DNA of 64,000 nt from ZC4RG35 sp041747855 (GTDB lineage Bacteria; Actinomycetota; Acidimicrobiia; Spongiisociales; ZC4RG35), in assembly GCA_041747855.1 (NCBI GenBank), contig JBGTEJ010000048.1, positions 1 through 64,000 on the forward strand. The letters run 5' to 3'. Below, in pieces: positions 42,802 to 51,780 of this stretch. Made by a program: the position numbers and the translations under genes. Each line of letters begins with the position of its first letter. Positions within the stretch are counted from its first letter, which is position 1. The notes below the pieces were generated by a model. The model saw nothing but the letters and a program-made list of their open reading frames with translations. It was not told the DNA's origin and searched no databases.

Positions 42802-43818
42802 TCAGTCGCGCAACAGCGGCGCTACCTCTTTGCCCAAGAGTTCGATGGACCTGATCACCGTCTCGTGGTCCATGGTCCCAACGCTCATGTGCATCTCGAA
42901 CCGATCGAATCCGAGCACATCTCTCCATCGGGCGATCTTGGCCGCCACCATCTCGGGATCGCCGATCACGAGAGATCCTTCGGGACCTGTCATCCAATCG
43001 AACTGGTCTCGGGTCATGGGGCCCCATCCCCGCTCTCTTCCGAGACGTGTCATCGCCACCGAATAGGAGGGATAGAAGGTTTCGACCGCCTCCTCTGTGG
43101 TTTCAGCGATCAGACCGTGAGCATGCACCGACACCGGATACTCCTCAGGGTCACGCCCGGTCTCGATCAGGGTTCGCCGATAGAGGTCGGTAAGACTGGA
43201 GAAGCGATCAGGGCTCCCGCCGATGATGGCCAAAGCAAGTCCGAGACCCCGGGTCCCGGCCCTGACCACCGAGGCTGGCGTACCTCCCACAGCAATCCGG
43301 ATTGGAAGCTGACGTTCCGGTCTCGGGTAGACACCCTGGCCGAGGATCGGGGACCGATGCTGGCCTGACCATTCGATGACCTCGTTGTCCCGAATCTGGA
43401 GGAGGAGGTCCAGCTTCTCGGCAAACAGTTCGTCGTAGTCCTCCAGCTCATAGCCGAACAGCGGGAACGACTCGATGAACGACCCCCTGCCTACCAGAAG
43501 CTCGGCCCGTCCTGACGAGATGAGGTCGAGGGTGGCATATTGCTGAAAAACGCGAACTGGATCGTCCGTCGAGAGGATGGAGACGGCCGGAAACAGTCTG
43601 ATACGACTGGTTCGTCCCGCTGCCGCCGCCAGCACCACCACCGGTGCCGATGCTGCAAAGTCCGACCGATGATGTTCTCCAAGACCGTAGACATCGAGAC
43701 CCACCTCCTCGGCGACGACGATCTCGTCGATCACCTGTCGGAGCCTCTCGCCATGGCCGACTGGATCCCTGCCGGGAGCCGGGATCGTCTCGGCGAAGCT
43801 GGTTATGCCGAGCTCCAC
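42802..43818 (-). CDS. LLM-class flavin-dependent monooxygenase (LuxA-like group)
   Basis: 338 residues from a GTG at 43818, which has GGAGG 7 bases upstream and directly follows the pirin stop. Motifs: GLGEHHRSDFAASAPVVVLAAAAGRTSRIRL, SILSTDDPVRVFQQYATLDLISSGRAELLVGRGSF and PIRIAVGGTPASVVRAGTRGLGLALAIIGG. The GEHH motif and SGRAELLVGRGSF fit the FMN-using bacterial-luciferase subgroup rather than the F420 group. Substrate unknown. Coupled to pirin, so the pair may act on one aromatic or quinone compound. Confidence 0.86.
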   Translation of the reverse strand: MELGITSFAETIPAPGRDPVGHGERLRQVIDEIVVAEEVGLDVYGLGEHHRSDFAASAPVVVLAAAAGRTSRIRLFPAVSILSTDDPVRVFQQYATLDLISSGRAELLVGRGSFIESFPLFGYELEDYDELFAEKLDLLLQIRDNEVIEWSGQHRSPILGQGVYPRPERQLPIRIAVGGTPASVVRAGTRGLGLALAIIGGSPDRFSSLTDLYRRTLIETGRDPEEYPVSVHAHGLIAETTEEAVETFYPSYSVAMTRLGRERGWGPMTRDQFDWMTGPEGSLVIGDPEMVAAKIARWRDVLGFDRFEMHMSVGTMDHETVIRSIELLGKEVAPLLRD

Positions 43819-43819
43819 A

Positions 43820-44833
43820 TCACACCTCCAGTCTGTCGCGATGTTCGACCCGTCCATCCGAATGAAGGGCGAAACGACCTTCACCGCGGGCGTGGACAGG
43901 ATCGGGGCGTGACCATGGCCACCCGCCGAACTGAGTGGCGTAGTAATCGGTTACCGCTTGATGAAGCTCTTCAGGGGTGTTCATCACGAAGGGGCCCATC
44001 TGGAAGACGGGGGCGCCAATCGGCATACCCTCGAGGAGGAGGAACTCGGCAGGCCCGCCACGGTTGGTTATTCGAGCCGACTCAGTCGGGTCGAGTCGGG
44101 CACCGATCTTGGCCTCGACACTGACACCGTCGACGACAACGTCATCGCCGATGAAGCAATGGAGCATCCGGTTGACTCCCGGAGCTGAGGATGGCAGCTC
44201 CCATGTGGCCTCGGCTTCGAGTCTGATCAGCCAGATCCCGAGATGACCGTCCCGGTTGGAACCCCACGAGTCGGGGGGAGGCGAAGGTGGTCTCGACTCT
44301 CCGAGCGATCCGGCGATGACATCGACTGAGACTCCACGAACCGGGTGAACGGTGGGAATGTCCTCGCTCCACAGCATCCCGAAGTAGGGATCGACCATCT
44401 TCGACCGGGGTGGGAGGTTGAGCCAGATCTGAAACAGCTCCATGGTGTTGGGGCCACCGGGATCGAGGAGGGGGAACATCTCGGAGTGCATGATCCCGCT
44501 TCCCGTTGTCAGCCACTGGACATCACCTTCGCCATAGCGGGCGGTTGCCCCCAGAGAGTCGGAGTGGTCGACATATCCCCTGCGCACTACGGTGACCGTC
44601 TCGAAGCCCCGATGCGGATGACGGGGAAAGCCAGGCACATCCACACCGTGGTACATGCTCCATCCGTCCCGGTAGGAGAAGTCGGAGCCGAGGTTGCGAC
44701 CGTCAAGAGGCATGGTCGGACCGAGCTCGTGGTTACCGGCCGGATAGTGGTCCACATGGTGGACCGTCATGAGGAAAGGGTCCAAACCCTGCCAGGGGAA
44801 TCCTAGTTGGTGGAGTTCGAGTACAGCTGCCAT
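43820..44833 (-). CDS. pirin-family bicupin protein
   Basis: 337 residues from the ATG at 44833 (a TTG at 44848 with AGGT 7 bases upstream is an alternative). N-terminal cupin: VHHVDHYPAG, FPRHPHRGFETVTVV, TTGSGIMHSEMF with the metal-binding His and Glu residues, and MELFQIWLNLP. A second cupin domain is in the C-terminal half. Pirins are iron proteins, some with quercetin dioxygenase activity, others regulatory. The long open frame up to 45151 overlaps the metallopeptidase gene and is not used. Its stop is 1 base from the LLM start. Confidence 0.88.
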   Translation of the reverse strand: MAAVLELHQLGFPWQGLDPFLMTVHHVDHYPAGNHELGPTMPLDGRNLGSDFSYRDGWSMYHGVDVPGFPRHPHRGFETVTVVRRGYVDHSDSLGATARYGEGDVQWLTTGSGIMHSEMFPLLDPGGPNTMELFQIWLNLPPRSKMVDPYFGMLWSEDIPTVHPVRGVSVDVIAGSLGESRPPSPPPDSWGSNRDGHLGIWLIRLEAEATWELPSSAPGVNRMLHCFIGDDVVVDGVSVEAKIGARLDPTESARITNRGGPAEFLLLEGMPIGAPVFQMGPFVMNTPEELHQAVTDYYATQFGGWPWSRPDPVHARGEGRFALHSDGRVEHRDRLEV

Positions 44834-44975
44834 CAGTTGATATGACAACCATCCTACCTGGTCGGTTGTTCCCGGGACCAAATTGGCGACGATGACCCGT
44901 CCTCGAGACCGTCGGCCTGTCGGAACTCTCCGGTCGATGTTTAGTCGAAGGCAAAACGGGATAATCTTGAGACAC

Positions 44976-45827
44976 ATGGTCAGGTTCAGAAAAACTCCAA
45001 CGGGCCCTGGCCAGGTCCTCGACCGGAGGGGCGGAGGTGCCAGCCCCGGTATGAAGCTCGGAGTCGGGGGCGGCGGGATCGGAGCGATCATCCTCATGGT
45101 CATCCTCTTCCTCAGCGGAGGGGGCACCGACCTCGGCGACTTGACCAACATGCTCCAGCCGCCCTCTCAGACCGGCGGTGTCCCCCTCGACCCGTCACAA
45201 GACCCCGACGCCGATCTAGTGGAGTTTCTCGGACTGGTCCTACAGGACGCCCAGGCAATGTGGCAGCAGATATTCACCGATTCGGGTCTCACCTACCGCC
45301 CCACCAACCTGGTCGTCTTCAACGGGGCCACCCAGTCGGGATGCGGTGGAGCACAGGCGCAGTTCGGACCCCACTACTGCCCCGCCGACGAGCTGGTCTA
45401 CATGGACCTCGACTTCCTTCAAGAGCTGCAAGAACGATTCGGCGCAGTTGGTGACACCGCTCAGGCCTACATCATGGCCCATGAGATAGCCCATCATGTC
45501 CAACACCTGCTCGGCATCACCGATGAGGCACGATCCCAAGGGGGCAATCAGGGCTTGATCGCACTCGAACTCCAGGCCGATTGCTTCGCTGGCATCTGGC
45601 TCCACACCCTCGAGAGCGGGACGTCGGCTGCCGTCCTCGAAGAAGGAGATCTCGAAGAGGCCCTCAACGCGGCGGCTGCCGTGGGTGACGACAACATCCA
45701 ACGTCAGACTTCAGGACGGGTCTCGCCTGACTCCTTCACTCATGGCACCTCGGAGCAGAGATCCAATTGGCTTCTCAGAGGCTTCCGGTCCGGGAACCCG
45801 AGCGACTGCGACACCTTCTCCAGCTGA
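44976..45827 (+). CDS. YpfJ-type neutral zinc metallopeptidase, membrane-anchored
   Basis: 283 residues from the ATG at 44976. A basic N-terminus, one membrane segment (IGAIILMVILFLSGGG), then a zincin domain with H169-E170-x-x-H173 in AHEIAHHVQHLLG and a downstream ELQADCFAGIW providing the third ligand. GCGGAQAQFGPHYCP is a further conserved piece of PF04228. It faces the outside and probably digests surface proteins. TAATCT 8 bases before the ATG may be a -10 box of a leaderless message. Confidence 0.9.
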   Translation: MVRFRKTPTGPGQVLDRRGGGASPGMKLGVGGGGIGAIILMVILFLSGGGTDLGDLTNMLQPPSQTGGVPLDPSQDPDADLVEFLGLVLQDAQAMWQQIFTDSGLTYRPTNLVVFNGATQSGCGGAQAQFGPHYCPADELVYMDLDFLQELQERFGAVGDTAQAYIMAHEIAHHVQHLLGITDEARSQGGNQGLIALELQADCFAGIWLHTLESGTSAAVLEEGDLEEALNAAAAVGDDNIQRQTSGRVSPDSFTHGTSEQRSNWLLRGFRSGNPSDCDTFSS

Positions 45828-45846
45828 TTCCGCTGGAACCAAGTCG

Positions 45847-46848
45847 TCATCCCAGCGCCGGGATGACAGTCTCCCCGTATGCCTCGAGTGTGCCTTCCTG
45901 ATCGTCGTGCATCAGATAGATGCCGAACTGATCGACCCCTAACTGCTTGAGCTGGCTGAGCTTGTCGATGTGGTCCTGGACGGTCCCGAGGACGCAGAAG
46001 CGATCCACGATCTCGTCTGGCACGAAGTCGGTCGAAGGATTGCCTGACCTGCCGTGATGGTCGTAGTCATAGCCCTCCCGAGCCCTTATGTAATCGGAGA
46101 GGGCTCTGGGCACCTTCTCCTCGTCGTCTCCATAGCGTTTGACCATGTCGGCCACGTGGTTACCGACCATCCCGCCGAACCAGCGGAGCTGCTCCCGCTG
46201 ATGCTCGAGGTTGTCGCCTACATAAGCGGGAGCAACCACACAGATCTTCAACGCTTCCGGATCACGTCCCGCCTCGGCGGCCGCCGCCCTGACCGCTCCC
46301 ATCGTCCACTCCAGAACCTGCGGATCAGCGAGCTGGAGGATGAACCCGTCGGCATGACGACCAATCGTTTCCAGGGCTTTCGGCCCATATCCAGCCACCC
46401 ACATCGGAAGGTCCCAACCCTCCCCCACCCACGGGAATCGCAATGGCTTACCGTTGTAGGCCACCTCCTCCCCGGCAACCAGGGACTTGATCACTTCCAT
46501 CGATTGGACCATCGTCTCCAGGGTCGTGGGCTGCTCACCTATGTAGCGAAGGGCGGAATCTCCCCGCCCCATGCCACAGATGGTCCGACCCCCGTACATA
46601 TCGTTGAGGGTGGCGAACAAGGATGCGATGACGGTCCAGTCCCGGGTCCCCGGGTTGGTGACCATCGGCCCCACGACCATGCGTTCGGTCTCGGCGAGCA
46701 TCCTCGAATAGATGACGAAGGGTTCTTGCCAAAGGACATGGCTGTCGAACGTCCAACCATGGCTGAAGCCCAACCCCTCGGCCATTCTCGTCAGCTCGAT
46801 GACCCGACTCGCAGGTGGATCGGTCTGGAGCACAACACCGAAATCCAT
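45847..46848 (-). CDS. LLM-class oxidoreductase of the pyrimidine cluster (TIGR03842-like)
   Basis: 333 residues. Barrel motifs: WTFDSHVLWQEPFVIYSRMLAET, VVGPMVTNPGTRDWTVIASLFATLNDMYGGRTICGMGRGDSALR and LPMWVAGYGPKALETIGRHADGFILQL. The ATLNDMYGGRT..GMGRGDS segment fits the TIGR03842 (CPS_4043) subgroup of F420/FMN enzymes, which I recall as often lying near hydantoinase genes. Downstream of hydantoinase after 29 bases. It could reduce uracil or oxidise a ring intermediate, but no reaction is proven. Confidence 0.85.
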   Translation of the reverse strand: MDFGVVLQTDPPASRVIELTRMAEGLGFSHGWTFDSHVLWQEPFVIYSRMLAETERMVVGPMVTNPGTRDWTVIASLFATLNDMYGGRTICGMGRGDSALRYIGEQPTTLETMVQSMEVIKSLVAGEEVAYNGKPLRFPWVGEGWDLPMWVAGYGPKALETIGRHADGFILQLADPQVLEWTMGAVRAAAAEAGRDPEALKICVVAPAYVGDNLEHQREQLRWFGGMVGNHVADMVKRYGDDEEKVPRALSDYIRAREGYDYDHHGRSGNPSTDFVPDEIVDRFCVLGTVQDHIDKLSQLKQLGVDQFGIYLMHDDQEGTLEAYGETVIPALG

Positions 46849-46877
46849 CTCTACTCAGTTCCCAGAGGAGTGGCAGG

Positions 46878-48293
46878 TCAAATCCGGTACTGACTGGTCG
46901 AACGGTGCAGATACTCACCGTCGCCGGCCTTCCCGTGATAGGTGTTGTCCGAGATGATCACCTTTCCCTTGGACATCACCGTGTCGACTTTGCCCTTGAC
47001 CTCCCATCCCTCGTAAGCGGAGTAGTCGACCGCCATGTGGTGGGTATCGGCTGAGATGGTCCGGGTCGAATTCGGGTCCAGGATCACTATGTCGGCGTCT
47101 GACCCGACGGCGATGGTCCCCTTCTTCGGATACAGGCCGAACATCTTGGCGGGGGTTGTCGCCATGATCTCGACGAAGCGATTCAGACCGATCCGCCCCT
47201 CCGAGACACCAGCATTGAAGATCAGCTCCATCCGATCCTCGACCCCGGGCATCCCATTGGGGATCTTGGTGAAATCGCCCTGTCCGAGCTGCTTCTGAGT
47301 GCCGAACTGCGGATGGTCGCCCATACAGAACGGGCAGTGGTCGGTGGACACCACTTGCAGATCGTTGGTGCGCAGACCCTGCCAAAGACGATCTTGATGA
47401 CCGGCAGCCTCGTCCCGGAGAGGCGGTGAGCACACGTACTTGGCGCCTTCGAAACCATCCCCCAGGTGATCGAGGTTCAGAAGGAGATACTGAGGGCAGG
47501 TTTCGGCGTATACGTTCAACCCCCGGTCACGGGCCTCGATCACCTCGTCGAGTGCCTCCTTGGCTGTCAGATGGACGATGTACAACTGGACCCCGGTGAG
47601 CTCGGCCAGCTTTATCGCCCGATGGGCAGCCTCCCCTTCGAGCAGGGACCTCCGGACGATCCCGTGGTAGATCGGGTCGGTCTCGCCCCGGTCGAGGGCT
47701 TGTTGAGCCAGGACGTCGATGGCGATCCCGTTCTCGGCGTGCATGCAGATTGTCGCACCGTCCTCAGCGGCCTTCTGCATCGCCCTGACAATCTGACCGT
47801 CATCGGAGTAGAACACACCCGGGTAGGCCATGAACATCTTGAAGCTGGTGACCCCCTCCCTCACCAACTGTTCCATCTCCTTCAAGGTCTGGTCGTTGAT
47901 GTCTCCCGTGATCATGTGAAAGCCGTAATCGATGGCGCAGTTGCCCCGGGCCTTCTCCATCCAGGTCTCCCATCCCTCCATCGCAGAATCCCCTTTTGCC
48001 TGCACCGCGAAGTCGATGATGGTGGTGGTACCGCCGAAGGCCGCCGCCCTGGTGCCTGTCTCGAACGTGTCGGCGGCCGAGGTCCCGCCGAATGGGAGTT
48101 CCATGTGGGTATGGACATCGATCCCTCCTGGTAAGACCAGTCTGCCCGCGGCGTCGATCACCTCGGCCTCGCCGACATCCAAAGATCCGGGGGCGAGCAG
48201 AGCCTCCACCTTGCCGGCGTTCACCAATACGTCGGCGGTCATCGTCTCGACGGCGGTCACGACAGTGCCGTTCTTGATCAGGGTTCTCGTCAT
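46878..48293 (-). CDS. dihydropyrimidinase / D-hydantoinase
   Basis: 471 residues. Cyclic amidohydrolase that opens dihydrouracil to N-carbamoyl-beta-alanine. Metal ligands: DVHTHME, the carboxylated Lys in SFKMFMAYPG, CMHAENG, YIVHLTAKEAL and the catalytic Asp in VVSTDHCPF. The ATG at 48293 is preferred because GGAG at 48300-48303 is 6 bases upstream; an ATG two codons earlier touches the ribosome-binding site. That site overlaps the aminotransferase stop, so the genes are coupled. Allantoinase is less likely given the Lys/Asp context and neighbours. Confidence 0.92.
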   Translation of the reverse strand: MTRTLIKNGTVVTAVETMTADVLVNAGKVEALLAPGSLDVGEAEVIDAAGRLVLPGGIDVHTHMELPFGGTSAADTFETGTRAAAFGGTTTIIDFAVQAKGDSAMEGWETWMEKARGNCAIDYGFHMITGDINDQTLKEMEQLVREGVTSFKMFMAYPGVFYSDDGQIVRAMQKAAEDGATICMHAENGIAIDVLAQQALDRGETDPIYHGIVRRSLLEGEAAHRAIKLAELTGVQLYIVHLTAKEALDEVIEARDRGLNVYAETCPQYLLLNLDHLGDGFEGAKYVCSPPLRDEAAGHQDRLWQGLRTNDLQVVSTDHCPFCMGDHPQFGTQKQLGQGDFTKIPNGMPGVEDRMELIFNAGVSEGRIGLNRFVEIMATTPAKMFGLYPKKGTIAVGSDADIVILDPNSTRTISADTHHMAVDYSAYEGWEVKGKVDTVMSKGKVIISDNTYHGKAGDGEYLHRSTSQYRI

Positions 48294-48303
48294 TTCCATC
48301 TCC

Positions 48304-49599
48304 TCATCTGTCTCTGGCCCTGAGGATGGCGGTCCTCAAACGTTCCAATCCGTCGTCGGCTTCTTGTTCCGTCAGGTTCAAGGCCGGGGCGATTCTCAGC
48401 GAGTTGCCGTACAGACCCCCCTTCCCGACCAGGAGCCCTTCCACCCTCGCTTCTTCCATGGCCGCCGCCGTCAACTCTCGGTCAGGGGCAAGCGTTTCGG
48501 GATCGGCGAACTCAATCGCCAACATCAGACCTCTCCCTCTCACCTCGACGATCTCCGGGACTTCATCGGATATCTGGTCGAGTCCGTTCTTCAAGCGGTT
48601 GCCCACCTTCAGGGCGTTGGTCTGGAGATCATTGGCGAGGATGTACTCGAGGTTGGCCATCGCCCCGGCCGTCGCCAGCGGATTGCCACCGAAGGTGGAT
48701 ATCGAGTTCGCCTGGAGGGAGTCCATGAGCTCGGCGCGGGCCACCACTCCTCCCAGAGCAAGACCGTTCCCGATCCCCTTGGCAAAGGTGAGCATGTCGG
48801 GGACGATGCCGTGAGCCTGATATCCCCAGAAGTTCTCCCCGGTCCGTCCCCAACCGGTCTGTACCTCGTCAGAGATGAAAAGGATCTGGTTTCGGTCGAG
48901 GACTGTCTTCATGGCACCCAGCAAACCGTCCGGAGGGGTGACGAAGCCGGCGACACCCTGAATCGGCTCGGCGATCATCGCGGCAACCCTGCCGGAGGTC
49001 GCCACTTCGAGCATGTTCTCGAGATCGGCGACACAGGCTGCGACGAACTCCTCTTCAGACAGATGCTTGAACGGGCCCCGCAGCCGGTTGCCCCCGTGGA
49101 CATAGGTCACGTTGAAGGGGCTATTCGAAGTCGCCGACCATGAGCGTTGGCCGGTGACTGCGACCGTGGAATGAGACTTTCCGTGGTAGCTGCCACGGAA
49201 GGCGAGGACCTGATTCGAGCTGGTGTACTGGGTGGCAATCATCAGCGCAGCATCGTTGGCCTCGGTCCCGGAGTTGGTGAAAAACACCTTGGCGTCAGGA
49301 ATGCCGCTGAGTTCGGCGATCTTCTCGGCCAACTCGATCTGTTGCTCGATCAGATAGAGGGTGGAGGTGTGCAGCATCCGATCGGCTTGTGCCTTGATGG
49401 CCTCGACCACCGCCGGTAGTCGATGGCCGGACATAGTGACCAGGATCCCACCGAAGAAGTCGAGGTAGGTGTTCCCCTCGGCATCGGTCACATGTCTGCC
49501 GTCACCATCGACCAGTGCGATGGGTTGGTCGTAATACAGGATCATCCAGTCGGGAAGAACTTTGCGATGACGGGCAAGGAGTTCTGCGTGCGTGGGCAT
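48304..49599 (-). CDS. class III aminotransferase (beta-alanine or AGXT2-like)
   Basis: 431 residues from the ATG at 49599. Fold type I PLP enzyme: VFFTNSGTEANDAALMIA, FRGSYHGKS, ISDEVQTGWGRTG with the PLP-pyridine Asp, and TFAKGIGNGLALGG with the PLP Lys. The SGHRLPAVVEAIKAQ start and NLTEQEADDGLERL end resemble alanine-glyoxylate aminotransferase 2 / beta-alanine:pyruvate types. In this cluster it would convert beta-alanine to malonate semialdehyde. Coupled to hydantoinase. AGGAG 11 bases before ATG. Confidence 0.88.
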   Translation of the reverse strand: MPTHAELLARHRKVLPDWMILYYDQPIALVDGDGRHVTDAEGNTYLDFFGGILVTMSGHRLPAVVEAIKAQADRMLHTSTLYLIEQQIELAEKIAELSGIPDAKVFFTNSGTEANDAALMIATQYTSSNQVLAFRGSYHGKSHSTVAVTGQRSWSATSNSPFNVTYVHGGNRLRGPFKHLSEEEFVAACVADLENMLEVATSGRVAAMIAEPIQGVAGFVTPPDGLLGAMKTVLDRNQILFISDEVQTGWGRTGENFWGYQAHGIVPDMLTFAKGIGNGLALGGVVARAELMDSLQANSISTFGGNPLATAGAMANLEYILANDLQTNALKVGNRLKNGLDQISDEVPEIVEVRGRGLMLAIEFADPETLAPDRELTAAAMEEARVEGLLVGKGGLYGNSLRIAPALNLTEQEADDGLERLRTAILRARDR

Positions 49600-49649
49600 A
49601 TGGGCGTGGTCTCCTCTCTGCCCCTGAGAGTAGTGGTCGGGGCGGTTCC

Positions 49650-50057
49650 TTGACGTGGCCACGGCTAACGTGGCAATCCGTGTTCAGGTCTCTGACGGCG
49701 CCGGTTCCGGTCCTCCGGTTGGAGGGCTTGGCCCTACTTGGGATCGGGATCTACGCCTTCACCCTCGCCGACGTCTCGTGGTGGTGGTTCGCCTTGTTCT
49801 TACTGGTTCCCGACGTCTCGATGATTGGTTATCTCCAAGATCCTGGGCTCGGTGCAACGATTTACAACATCGGCCATTCGATGCTCGGCCCGGTCCTGCT
49901 GTTCGCTTGGTCGTGGGCAGGGGGGCCCGACGTGGCGTTCGCCACCGGTGCCATCTGGCTATCCCACATCGGAATGGACCGGATGTTCGGCTACGGGTTG
50001 AAGTATGGCGACGACTTCACACACACCCACCTTGGGACCATCGGCCTCAGCGACTGA
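49650..50057 (+). CDS. DUF4260-family membrane protein
   Basis: About 135 residues from a TTG at 49650 (a GTG at 49680 is an alternative). LRLEGLALLGIGIYAF, LVPDVSMIGYLQDPGLGATIYNIGHSMLGPVLL and HIGMDRMFGYGLKYGDDFTHTHLG match the small DUF4260 family (PF14079), with three to four membrane segments. Function unknown. It is transcribed against the surrounding cluster, wedged between the aminotransferase and the amidohydrolase, so it breaks the pyrimidine operon. Confidence 0.78.
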   Translation: MTWPRLTWQSVFRSLTAPVPVLRLEGLALLGIGIYAFTLADVSWWWFALFLLVPDVSMIGYLQDPGLGATIYNIGHSMLGPVLLFAWSWAGGPDVAFATGAIWLSHIGMDRMFGYGLKYGDDFTHTHLGTIGLSD

Positions 50058-50087
50058 TACGCCTACCTCCGGGAGTCCGGGTTGGCC

Positions 50088-50930
50088 TCATGGCTCGACC
50101 AGCGGACCGTATGCATCGGGCCGGCGGTCCCGATAGAACGCCCAGACCTTGCGGACCTCTTCGACCATATCCATCTCCAGGTCGCGGACCACCAGCTCCT
50201 CCTCGGTGTCGGAGGCAGGCTCCCCCACAAACTGGCCCCTTGGGTTCACGAAGTAGGAGGAGCCGTAGAAGTCGTTGTCACCGAACTCTTCCTTCCCTAC
50301 ACGGTTGATCGCCCCGATGAAGTACTCGTTGGCAACCGCCGACGCCGGCTGCTCGAGCTTCCAGAGGTACATGGACAGACCCCGGCTGGTGGCCGACGGA
50401 TTGAAAACGATCTTGGCCCCGGCGAGGCCCAGCGCCCTCCACCCCTCGGGGAAGTGCCGGTCGAAACAGATGTAGACCCCGATCCTCCCCACCGCGGTGT
50501 CGAACACGGGATAACCGGTGTTCCCGGGCCGGAAGTAGAACTTCTCCCAGAAACCGTTCACATGGGGTATGTGGGTTTTGCGGTACTTCCCGAGGTAGGT
50601 TCCGTCGGCGTCGATGACTCCTGCGGTGTTGTAGAGGAAGCCGTCATCCTCCTTCTCATACATCGGCACCACCAGCACCATGCCGGTTTCTTTGGCCACC
50701 TGGACCATGCGACGCATCGTCGGCCCATCGGGAATCGGCTCTGCAGTGTCCTTGTGGTCGTCTTCCTGCACCTGGCAGAAGTAGGGGGCGTTGAAGAGCT
50801 CCTGGAAGCACATAACCCGCGCTCCCTGTTCGGCCGCCTGATGGGCGTATCCGACGTTCTTCTCGACCATCGACTCCTTGTCGCCGGTCCAGGAGGTCTG
50901 TACCAACGCGGCGCGGACAATGTTGTTCAT
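50088..50930 (-). CDS. carbon-nitrogen hydrolase, beta-ureidopropionase-like
   Basis: 280 residues. The nitrilase-superfamily triad is E44 (CFQELFN), K118 (KYRKTHIPH) and C155 (ICFDRHFPEGWR). The CFDRHFPE and NPSATSRGLSMYLWKLEQPASAVANEYFIGAINRVG pieces fit the beta-ureidopropionase / N-carbamoyl-D-amino-acid branch. It would turn N-carbamoyl-beta-alanine into beta-alanine, CO2 and ammonia. GAGGAG 6 bases before the ATG. N-carbamoylputrescine amidase is the main alternative. Confidence 0.9.
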   Translation of the reverse strand: MNNIVRAALVQTSWTGDKESMVEKNVGYAHQAAEQGARVMCFQELFNAPYFCQVQEDDHKDTAEPIPDGPTMRRMVQVAKETGMVLVVPMYEKEDDGFLYNTAGVIDADGTYLGKYRKTHIPHVNGFWEKFYFRPGNTGYPVFDTAVGRIGVYICFDRHFPEGWRALGLAGAKIVFNPSATSRGLSMYLWKLEQPASAVANEYFIGAINRVGKEEFGDNDFYGSSYFVNPRGQFVGEPASDTEEELVVRDLEMDMVEEVRKVWAFYRDRRPDAYGPLVEP

Positions 50931-50973
50931 GGTGTACTCCTCGTCCTGGTAGAAGGGAACCTACTAGACCTCT

Positions 50974-51213
50974 CTAGGTGAGGTTGTTGATGGCGGCTAT
51001 CACGCCGATCACCATCAGCCAGCCGACAGCACCGAGAACCCAGGCCATGACGACCACCGGGTTGAGCAGACGGTCACTGGTGCGGTGGGAGGCCCTCAAT
51101 GCGGCCACTCCGAGGATCGCTCCAAGTACCGCTCCCACAGCTATCCCTATTGGGCTGTCATTGACCCGCGCTGCAAAGAACATCCCAGCGAATACACCCA
51201 CCAACACCGGCAA
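50974..51213 (-). CDS. small membrane protein, probably frameshifted at its 5' end
   Basis: 79 residues from a TTG at 51213 with two membrane segments (VGVFAGMFFAA with IGIAVGAVLGAILGVAAL, and VVVMAWVLGAVGWLMVIGVIAAI). In the neighbouring frame an ATG at 51241 (GGAA 7 bases upstream) starts MAHDLIVGILAGVGG; deleting one G from the G-run at 51197-51199 joins the two into one continuous membrane protein. Either a recent mutation or a sequence error. Function unknown. Confidence 0.55.
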   Translation of the reverse strand: MPVLVGVFAGMFFAARVNDSPIGIAVGAVLGAILGVAALRASHRTSDRLLNPVVVMAWVLGAVGWLMVIGVIAAINNLT

Positions 51214-51423
51214 GTATCCCGACGATCAGGTCGTGAGCCATGAAGCGGTTCCGGGCGTGGGCAAATGACTCGCCCATCTGGGCCTAACTCCTTTTCTCAG
51301 TTGGACCTTGGACACGACTCCGCAGCAATTGGTTTCAGTCCGTCCCATGGGCCGTGTGACTTATAGACACGGGGCTCTACGTGCGGCAGTCTCCCTACCG
51401 AGGGAACAAAGGGAGGTAACCGA

Positions 51424-51657
51424 ATGGGATGGAGTCGTAAGAAGCGGATGAAGCAGGAACGCTGTGAACACACACAGCGCATCTCGGTGACGGCCGCAGG
51501 GGTGGAGCGATTGGCATGCGAGCAGTGCGGTCATGTGAGTTTCAGCTTCCAGGATGGTCTCGAGGGCCCGGTCCGACGTCATCGGGTCGCGCCTGGCAAA
51601 GAGGGGCTCTCAGCGGCATCTGAACCGGGACTCGACAAGGCTGGTGCCCGCAACTGA
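51424..51657 (+). CDS. small zinc-ribbon-like protein
   Basis: 77 residues. GGAGGT 6 bases before the ATG at 51424 is one of the best ribosome-binding sites in the window. Metal motif: CEHTQRISVTAAGVERLACEQCGHVSFSF, that is C-x2-H and C-x2-C separated by about 16 residues. A basic start (GWSRKKRMKQ) suggests nucleic-acid binding; the tail is low in order. It shares the motif with the protein at 27622-27978. Followed by two hairpins acting as terminator. Confidence 0.72.
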   Translation: MGWSRKKRMKQERCEHTQRISVTAAGVERLACEQCGHVSFSFQDGLEGPVRRHRVAPGKEGLSAASEPGLDKAGARN

Positions 51658-51668
51658 AGATGGCAACT

Positions 51669-51691
51669 GGCCAGGGTCGAAAACCCTGGCC
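51669..51691 (+). terminator. stem-loop after the small zinc-ribbon gene
   Basis: Perfect 9-bp stem GGCCAGGGT / ACCCTGGCC with loop CGAAA, 11 bases after the stop codon. There is no T-run, so by itself it is a weak terminator or an mRNA-stabilising hairpin. Confidence 0.5.
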
Positions 51692-51744
51692 GGGTGAGCA
51701 GGTTCGAGATCGAGGTCCGTGGGGGGTTCACCTCGGACCGAAGA

Positions 51745-51780
51745 GTGAGGCTGGTGCTCAGGCACCGGCCTCACTTGTTT
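51745..51780. terminator. bidirectional terminator
   Basis: A 13-bp stem with one mismatch (GTGAGGCTGGTGC / GCACCGGCCTCAC), loop TCAG, followed on the plus strand by TTGTTTT. It ends the plus-strand zinc-ribbon transcript and, read the other way, lies across the stop of the minus-strand DUF1992 gene. Confidence 0.65.

Noticed and set aside
44834..45151. 106-residue N-terminal extension of pirin
   Set aside because: Overlaps the divergent metallopeptidase gene and is Pro/Arg-rich shadow sequence.
50082..50981. 299-codon plus-strand frame
   Set aside because: Shadow of the amidohydrolase at 50088-50930, which has its full catalytic triad.
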